From assembly GCF_004323635.1 (NCBI RefSeq), contig NZ_CP036515.1, positions 4,341,501 to 4,405,500 of the forward strand: DNA of 64,000 nt. Reading direction: 5' to 3'. The notes under the pieces are model-generated. The model searched no databases and was not told where the DNA came from. It worked only from the letters and a program-made list of their open reading frames with translations. Each line of letters starts with the position of its first letter. Position 1 is the stretch's first letter. The stretch is from Lichenihabitans psoromatis. Its GTDB lineage: Bacteria; Pseudomonadota; Alphaproteobacteria; Rhizobiales; Beijerinckiaceae. Positions 58,757-64,000 of the stretch are shown one piece after another. The translations under genes and the position numbers were made by a program.

Positions 58757-60958
58757 ATGACGCTGCACGATTTTCGATTTGACGTCGACGACGCCGGCAT
58801 CGCGCTGCTGACCTGGGACATGCCCGGCCGATCCATGAACGTCATCACCGAACGCGTGATGGACGAACTCGATAGCGTCATCGATCAGGTGGCCTCGAGC
58901 GAACACATCAAAGGATGCGTCGTCACCTCCGGCAAGGAAAGCTTCTCGGGTGGTGCCGATCTCACCATGCTGCAAGCGCTCGGGCGGCAGTATGACGAGA
59001 ACGCCAAGGCCGGCGACCCGGAGGCCGCGATGCAGGCTTTCTTCGATGGCTCGCGGCGCTTATCCGTGCTGTTCCGTAAGCTCGAGACCTGCGGCAAACC
59101 CTGGGTGGCCGCCATCAACGGCCTCTGCCTAGGTGGCGCGTTCGAGCTAGCTTTGGCCTGTCACTATCGCGTCCTGGCCGAGACCGACAAGGCGCGGGTC
59201 GGCTTGCCGGAGATCAAGGTCGGCCTCTTCCCTGGGGCCGGCGGTACCCAGCGTGTGCCGCGCCTGATGCAGACCGGCGACGCGCTGCAGATGCTGTTTC
59301 GCGGCGAGCAGATCCGCCCGCAGGCTGCAAAAAGCATGGGTCTCGTCCACGTGCTATCACCCCTCGCGGATCTCGTCGATACTGCCAAAGCCTGGATCGC
59401 GGCCGGTGGCAAAGGCGTCGCACCCTGGGACGAGAAGGGCTTCAAGCCGCCGTCCGGCAAGGTCTATTCGCCCGTTGGCATGATGACGTGGCCGCCCGCC
59501 AACGCGATCTACCGTCGCGAGACGCAGGACAACTATCCGGCCGCCAAGGCCATCCTGCAAAGCGTCTATGAAGGCCTGCAGATGCCGATCGACATCGGCC
59601 TGCGGATCGAAAGCCGGCAGTTTGCCAAGATCCTGCGCTCTCGCGAGGCGGCCGTGATGATCCGCTCGCTGTTTCTGTCCATGGGCGAGCTCAACAAAGG
59701 GGCGCGCCGCCCGAAGGACGTGCCGCTCACATCCATCAAGAAGATTGGGGTCATCGGCGCCGGCTTCATGGGGGCCGGTATCGCTTATGTGTCGGCCAAT
59801 GCAGGGCTCGAGGTCGTGTTGATCGACCAGAGCCAGGAGGCCGCCGACACGGGCAAGGCGCATTCCCACAAACTGGTGACCGATCAGATCGGCAAAGGGC
59901 GGGCCAAAACGGCGGATCGGGACGCTTTGCTGGCCCGTATCACGACCAGCGCCGATTATGAGTCTCTCGTGGGTTGCGATCTCGTGATCGAGGCCGTGTT
60001 CGAGGACAGAGCCGTCAAAGCCGAGGCGACGCGCAAAGCGCAGGCGGTCCTTGGGCCCGACGTGATCTTCGCGTCCAATACCTCGACGCTGCCGATCACA
60101 TCCTTGGCGGAGGTCGCGCTCCGGCCCGAAAATGTCATCGGGGTCCACTTCTTCTCGCCGGTCGAGAAGATGCTGCTGGTCGAGGTCATCAAAGGAGCGA
60201 AGACGGGCGACCGGGCTATCGCGGCAGCCTTCGACTTCGTGCGCCTCCTGAAGAAGACGCCGATCCTGGTCAACGATGCGCGCGGTTTCTACGCCAACCG
60301 CTGCGTCTTCGCCTACCTGCTGGAAGGCCACAAGATGCTGCTCGAGGGCCTGCCGCCCGCCATTATCGAGAATGCGGCCAAGCAGGCCGGCATGCCGGTC
60401 GGGCCGCTGTCACTGACCGACGAGGTTGCGATCGACCTCTGCCGCAAGGTGCTGGTGGCGGCGCGGCAGGACCTTGGGAACTCCGCAGTCGACCAAGCCC
60501 AGATGGATCTTCTCGACACCTTGGTGGTGACCGAGGGACGGCTCGGCCGCAAGAACCGCAAGGGGTTCTACGATTATCCCGAGAAAGGCCCGAAGACGCT
60601 TTGGCCTGGCCTCCAAGCCTTGCGCCCGACCCGTCTCGATCCCGACGCCATCGACGTGACTGAGTTGAAGCAGCGGTTCCTGGTGGCGCAGGCCATTGAG
60701 GCGGCACGGGCCATGGAGGAGGGCATCGTGACAGATCCGCGCGAAGCGGATGTCGGCTCCATCGTCGGCTTTGGTTTCGCGCCGTTTACCGGCGGAACGC
60801 TGTCCTACATCGATGGCATGGGCGTGTCGCAATTCGTGCTGCTCTGCGACAAGCTCGCCAAAGCGCATGGCCCCCGCTTCGATCCGCCGGGCTTGCTGCT
60901 CGACATGGCGAAGGACCACGAAACCTTCTACGGCCGGTTCAACGCCAAGGCGGCTTGA
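58757..60958 (+). CDS. fadB: Fused enoyl-CoA hydratase/3-hydroxyacyl-CoA dehydrogenase (FadB/FadJ type)
   Basis: This 733-residue protein has an N-terminal crotonase domain (about 1-190) with NGLCLGGAFELALACHYRV and LPEIKVGLFPGAGGTQRVPR holding the catalytic Glu residues. The C-terminal 3-hydroxyacyl-CoA dehydrogenase part (about 330-620) has VIGAGFMGAGIAYVSANAG for NAD, HFFSPVEKMLLVEVI with the catalytic His, and FYANRCVFAYL. It performs steps two and three of beta-oxidation and pairs with FadA. The ATG at 58757 lies 4 bp after fadA stops, and the longer frame before it lies inside fadA. Confidence 0.94.
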   Translation: MTLHDFRFDVDDAGIALLTWDMPGRSMNVITERVMDELDSVIDQVASSEHIKGCVVTSGKESFSGGADLTMLQALGRQYDENAKAGDPEAAMQAFFDGSRRLSVLFRKLETCGKPWVAAINGLCLGGAFELALACHYRVLAETDKARVGLPEIKVGLFPGAGGTQRVPRLMQTGDALQMLFRGEQIRPQAAKSMGLVHVLSPLADLVDTAKAWIAAGGKGVAPWDEKGFKPPSGKVYSPVGMMTWPPANAIYRRETQDNYPAAKAILQSVYEGLQMPIDIGLRIESRQFAKILRSREAAVMIRSLFLSMGELNKGARRPKDVPLTSIKKIGVIGAGFMGAGIAYVSANAGLEVVLIDQSQEAADTGKAHSHKLVTDQIGKGRAKTADRDALLARITTSADYESLVGCDLVIEAVFEDRAVKAEATRKAQAVLGPDVIFASNTSTLPITSLAEVALRPENVIGVHFFSPVEKMLLVEVIKGAKTGDRAIAAAFDFVRLLKKTPILVNDARGFYANRCVFAYLLEGHKMLLEGLPPAIIENAAKQAGMPVGPLSLTDEVAIDLCRKVLVAARQDLGNSAVDQAQMDLLDTLVVTEGRLGRKNRKGFYDYPEKGPKTLWPGLQALRPTRLDPDAIDVTELKQRFLVAQAIEAARAMEEGIVTDPREADVGSIVGFGFAPFTGGTLSYIDGMGVSQFVLLCDKLAKAHGPRFDPPGLLLDMAKDHETFYGRFNAKAA

Positions 60959-60971
60959 GACGACGACCGTG

Positions 60972-61385
60972 TCAGGCTGAGGATGCCTCGATCCTCAGCA
61001 TGACGCGGTCGAACACCCAATTATAGGCCATGGCGTAAACGATGAAGAATCCGATGCTGCCGAAATCGAGGATGAAGGCCTGCAGCAGCGTCGCGCCAGC
61101 AAAAAAATAGAACAGCGGGACCGCAAACAGCGTGATGATGAATTCGAGCCCGATCGCCTGCGCGGCGCGGGTCAGGAAGTTCCGCTGGCGGGTCGGAAAC
61201 ATTCGGTCGAAGAAGATCGTCCAACAATAGTTGCAGATGGTGGCGACGACCGACAAGGCGAGACTGACGGCACTCGCCTCGGCCATGGATCGGCCGGTCA
61301 TCCAGGCGATCGCCGGCGAGACGCTCGCGATGGCGCCGATCTCGAACAGCAGGGTATGGACGATACGTTCCTTGATGGATCTCAT
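60972..61385 (-). CDS. PACE family efflux transporter
   Basis: This 137-residue membrane protein has two tandem BTP-type halves, each with two transmembrane helices. It begins MRSIKERIVHTLLFEIGAI, and the second half has NFLTRAAQAIGLEFIITLFAVPLF, showing the paired pattern (ER or AR, then FE). Members such as AceI export chlorhexidine and polyamine-like compounds. The native substrate here is not known. The start is ATG 61385, just upstream of the divergent isomerase gene. It converges with fadB. Confidence 0.85.
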   Translation of the reverse strand: MRSIKERIVHTLLFEIGAIASVSPAIAWMTGRSMAEASAVSLALSVVATICNYCWTIFFDRMFPTRQRNFLTRAAQAIGLEFIITLFAVPLFYFFAGATLLQAFILDFGSIGFFIVYAMAYNWVFDRVMLRIEASSA

Positions 61386-61441
61386 GCGTGGTCTATGACC
61401 GCGTCCAGACACCATTTGCAACGCGCAATCGAGAACCGGCC

Positions 61442-62065
61442 ATGTCGAAACGGCGAACGATCGAGTATTTTTTCACGCTGCATAGCCCATGGGCGTTTCT
61501 TGGCCACGCGCGGCTGCTCGATCTGGCGCGTCGGCACGATGCGGCTCTCGCCTATCGCCCCATGTCGCTCGGCGAGGTCTTTCCAGCATCGGGTGGTCTC
61601 CCGTTGGCTCAGCGACATCCAAACCGGCAAGCCTATCGCTCTATCGAGTTGCAGCGCTGGAAGGCCCGACTCGGGCTGTCGTTCAACATCAAGCCGGCGT
61701 TCTGGCCGATCGATATCACCCATGCGGACCGTGCCGTGGTGGCGCTCGTGGCGCTCGGACATGAACCGGAGCCCTTCGTGTCGCGTGCCTTCGTGGCCTT
61801 GTGGCAAGAGGATCGAGACCTCGCCGACCATAAGGTCATCGCCGGTCTTCTGGTTGACTGCGGGCACGATGCGGCAGTGGTTTTGGCGCAAGCCGGATCG
61901 GCCGCCAGTGGCGAGCAGTATCGCGCCAATGGCAACGAGGCTCTCGCGGTCGGGGTTTTCGGCTCGCCGACCTATATGCTCGATGGCGAACCCTTTTGGG
62001 GTCAGGACCGGCTCGAGAGTTTAGACGAGGCCCTGACGAGCGGACGGGCACCGATCCGCCCCTGA
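61442..62065 (+). CDS. 2-hydroxychromene-2-carboxylate isomerase/DsbA family protein
   Basis: This 207-residue protein has the thioredoxin-like fold of the HCCA isomerase (kappa GST-like) group. The N-terminal FTLHSPWAFLG has the catalytic Ser in place of the DsbA CxxC, and the C-terminal GVFGSPTYMLDGEPFWGQDRLE is diagnostic. The founding enzyme works in naphthalene breakdown with glutathione, but most members lie outside such pathways and their substrate is not known. ATG at 61442. It is divergent from the PACE gene with 56 bp between. Confidence 0.87.
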   Translation: MSKRRTIEYFFTLHSPWAFLGHARLLDLARRHDAALAYRPMSLGEVFPASGGLPLAQRHPNRQAYRSIELQRWKARLGLSFNIKPAFWPIDITHADRAVVALVALGHEPEPFVSRAFVALWQEDRDLADHKVIAGLLVDCGHDAAVVLAQAGSAASGEQYRANGNEALAVGVFGSPTYMLDGEPFWGQDRLESLDEALTSGRAPIRP

Positions 62066-62094
62066 CGGGGGTCGATCGGGACGCGTCGTGCCGA

Positions 62095-62304
62095 TCAGCA
62101 GATCCGGGCGGCAGCGGAGTTTGCAACGGCTGGATAGGCCGACCAGCCGGGGCGCGTCTCGTCGATGCGTCCGGTCGGCAGTCCCTGACGTATTTCGAAA
62201 GCTTCGACGCAGCGGATCGCGCAAAAAGACTTTCCCGAGCAGCCACGGCGTTTGAAGCTTCGGCCGGTCAGACGCGTGCCGCACAGGTCGCAATGCTCGA
62301 TCAT
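62095..62304 (-). CDS. Small Cys-rich hypothetical protein
   Basis: This 69-residue reading frame begins MIEHCDLCGTRLTGRSF and has two CxxC-like pairs (CDLC; CAIRC after a CSGKSFC segment). This spacing suits a small zinc ribbon. GAGG lies 8 bp before the ATG. It is convergent with the isomerase gene. The opposite strand also has an open frame here, but it shows no family resemblance. The Cys pattern makes this the better candidate; it is still only moderately supported. Confidence 0.5.
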   Translation of the reverse strand: MIEHCDLCGTRLTGRSFKRRGCSGKSFCAIRCVEAFEIRQGLPTGRIDETRPGWSAYPAVANSAAARIC

Positions 62305-62466
62305 GCGGTTCGCCTCGCCCTCGCTGAGATCACTCTGCGCGAAGTGTCGGTGAGAACTGCCTGCGGAATTGTTACGTCGATCCGCGACTCACAGACCTCT
62401 GCATCTCCATGGTAAATGTTAAACACGGTCGTGGTTGGCGAAGTCCCGTTCTGTGGACAAGCAGAT

Positions 62467-62495
62467 TTGACCCTGAGCCCGCACCTCCTTATCTC
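62467..62495 (+). promoter_or_regulatory. Candidate def-fmt promoter
   Basis: TTGACC (62467-62472), 17 bp, then TATCTC (62490-62495) form a good vegetative-type -35/-10 pair. The start point would lie about 20 bp ahead of the def ATG. Confidence 0.5.
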
Positions 62496-62521
62496 AACGA
62501 AACTCTTCATCAAGGTTCGTC

Positions 62522-63121
62522 ATGGCCGTTCTGCCCGTCGTCACTCTGCCCGATTCGAAACTGCGCCAGCCGTCCGCTCTGGTCACCACCGTGGACGCGT
62601 CGGTGCGGGCTCTGCTCGATGATATGATCGAGACGATGTACGACGCCCCGGGCATCGGTCTCGCCGCGGTGCAGATCGGCGTGATGCAGCGTCTCGTGGT
62701 GATCGATACGGCCAAGGAGGATGAACCGCGTCAGCCGCTGTTCCTGGTCAACCCCGAGATTACATGGCGTTCGGAGGAAACCTCTTCCTACGAAGAGGGC
62801 TGCCTATCGATCCCTGACGATTATTACGAAGTGACCCGCCCCGAGCGGGTCCGCGTCACCTCTCTCGATCGCAACGGCGAGCCGCAGCACATCGAGGCGG
62901 ACGGCATTCTGGCGACGGTCCTCCAGCATGAAATCGATCATCTCGATGGCGTGCTGTTCATCGATCATATTTCCAAATTGAAACGCGATCGCGTCATCAA
63001 GAAATTCGAGAAGGCCGCCCGGATCGCGCGGGAAAACGGACGGCCGTTCAACCCGCGCGAGGGAGATCGCCCGGAAGCGCCCGAGCGCACCCCACCCCGC
63101 CGCAGCATGAACGCGACCTGA
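62522..63121 (+). CDS. def: Peptide deformylase
   Basis: This 199-residue metalloenzyme removes the formyl group from new proteins. The three family motifs are intact: [10 protein letters not shown] (44-53), EGCLSIPD with metal ligand Cys94, and QHEIDHLDG with His136, Glu137 and His140. A basic Pro/Arg tail extends the usual length by about 20 residues. AAGG lies before the ATG. fmt begins 4 bp after the stop, the normal def-fmt order. Confidence 0.96.
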   Translation: MAVLPVVTLPDSKLRQPSALVTTVDASVRALLDDMIETMYDAPGIGLAAVQIGVMQRLVVIDTAKEDEPRQPLFLVNPEITWRSEETSSYEEGCLSIPDDYYEVTRPERVRVTSLDRNGEPQHIEADGILATVLQHEIDHLDGVLFIDHISKLKRDRVIKKFEKAARIARENGRPFNPREGDRPEAPERTPPRRSMNAT

Positions 63122-63125
63122 GCCG

Positions 63126-64000
63126 ATGCGCCTGATCTTCATGGGAACACCCGAGTTCGCGGTTCCCACCTTGAGCGAAATCGTCGGTCAGGGGCATGAG
63201 GTCGTCGCGGTCTACACACGCGCGCCAGCGCAGGGCGGCCGCGGCATGGATCTGCGTCTTTCGCCCGTCCATGTCATGGCCCAGCGTTTTGGCCTGCCGG
63301 TGCTGACGCCGGCCTCGTTGAAGGGCGATGCGGAGGCTGACGTTTTCGCGAGTTTCGGGGCCGATGCCGCCGTCGTGGTGGCTTATGGATTGTTGTTGCC
63401 GCAGCGCATTCTCGACGCCCCTGCCCTCGGCTGCTTGAACCTGCACGGATCGATGCTGCCGCGGTGGCGGGGCGCGGCCCCCATCCAGCGCGCCGTGATG
63501 GCGGGCGACAGCATGACGGGCGTGATGGTCATGCGGATGGAAGCCGGGCTGGACACAGGCCCGGTCGGCATGGCCGAAACGCTCCCGATCGGGCCCGACA
63601 TGACGGCCGGCGACCTGCACGACCATATGGCGCCCATCGGAGCAGACCTGATGGGGCGCGCCGTCGGCGCGCTGGGCCGGGGCAGCCTGCAGTTCAAAGC
63701 GCAGTCACCCGACGGCGTGACCTATGCGCGCAAGATCGATAAGGCCGAATGCCGCATCGACTGGGACCATCCGGCTCAGGTGGTCCACGACACGATCCGG
63801 GGCCTGTCCCCCTTCCCCGGTGCGTTTTTCGAGGCCGATCTCGGCAGCGGCACCGAGCGCGTAAAGGTTTTGCGCGCACGTGTCTCGGACGGGAGCGGCC
63901 CGGCCGGCACGCTGATCGCGGGCGGTCTCACGGTCGCCTGCGCCGCAGGAGCCGTGACGCTGCTGCAGGTGCAGCGCGCCGGGAAAGCGCCGCTTGATGC
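63126..64000 (+). CDS. fmt: Methionyl-tRNA formyltransferase, partial at window end
   Basis: This gene is open to the end of the window, giving 291 residues; the full protein is usually about 310. It starts [16 protein letters not shown] and has the catalytic Asn and His in [19 protein letters not shown], and Asp in [10 protein letters not shown]. The enzyme formylates initiator Met-tRNA, the step that def reverses on proteins. The C-terminal OB-fold part has begun (VKVLRARV). ATG lies 4 bp after def. Confidence 0.96.
   Translation, partial: MRLIFMGTPEFAVPTLSEIVGQGHEVVAVYTRAPAQGGRGMDLRLSPVHVMAQRFGLPVLTPASLKGDAEADVFASFGADAAVVVAYGLLLPQRILDAPALGCLNLHGSMLPRWRGAAPIQRAVMAGDSMTGVMVMRMEAGLDTGPVGMAETLPIGPDMTAGDLHDHMAPIGADLMGRAVGALGRGSLQFKAQSPDGVTYARKIDKAECRIDWDHPAQVVHDTIRGLSPFPGAFFEADLGSGTERVKVLRARVSDGSGPAGTLIAGGLTVACAAGAVTLLQVQRAGKAPLD

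Noticed and set aside
62301..62513. 70-residue minus-strand frame upstream of def
   Set aside because: Covers the likely def promoter and has no recognisable feature.

Overview
The window is a GC-rich, densely packed chromosomal segment of an alphaproteobacterium, most likely Hyphomicrobiales (Rhizobiales). The evidence is CobS/CobT, an HWE-type histidine kinase with a lone receiver protein, a PodJ-like polarity factor, a fused circularly permuted ATP-grasp/alpha-E protein, a Tlde1-domain membrane protein, and motifs resembling CtrA sites. I cannot name a genus from sequence alone. I see no rRNA, tRNA, CRISPR array, insertion sequence or prophage; almost everything is single-copy housekeeping or envelope machinery.

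Layout. 1-4307: an operon closed by a terminator, holding the end of a DUF2126 transglutaminase-like protein, a CP-ATP-grasp/alpha-E fusion and a second transglutaminase (an uncharacterised peptide-modification system). 4326-8725: a small secreted Gly/Tyr-rich protein, a GntR/FCD regulator, an HWE kinase plus receiver pair, and a xylitol-type dehydrogenase. 8783-19674: mostly minus-strand housekeeping genes: prs, grxD, bolA, purL, an NDUFAF5-like methyltransferase (plus strand), grpE, glnD, a GNAT enzyme, dapB and a second bolA. 19791-28310: J-domain protein, cobS, cobT, a Tat-exported phosphoesterase, a membrane coiled-coil protein and a Tlde1 protein. 28385-38539: pgi, an Uup-type ABC-F ATPase, a YihY/BrkB membrane protein, a degenerate M24 peptidase-like protein, a lipoprotein, lepA, a secreted hypothetical protein and aroE.

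38665-50914: ruvB, then the Tol-Pal locus in the order ybgC-tolQ-tolR-tolA-tolB-(cfa)-pal-cpoB-tilS-ftsH. Two features stand out. The tolA reading frame is broken in its proline tract, and a cyclopropane fatty acid synthase gene sits between tolB and pal. 50962-54267: a podJ-like gene on the minus strand, whose 5' region is unusually rich in inverted repeats. 54537-60958: a MerR regulator followed by fadE, a GFA-fold gene, fadA and fadB, a fatty acid beta-oxidation cluster. 60972-64000: a PACE-type efflux protein, a 2-hydroxychromene-2-carboxylate isomerase-like protein, a small Cys-rich protein, then def and fmt (fmt runs off the window).

Functionally the region centres on envelope and division biology (Tol-Pal, PodJ, the Tlde1 protein, FtsH, Cfa), with possible CtrA control of several of these genes, plus nitrogen sensing (glnD), nucleotide and amino acid biosynthesis, and beta-oxidation. 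No wholly new system is obvious. The best candidates for unexplained biology are the ATP-grasp/alpha-E/transglutaminase operon, the structured podJ-merR intergenic region, and the architecture of the Tol-Pal locus.
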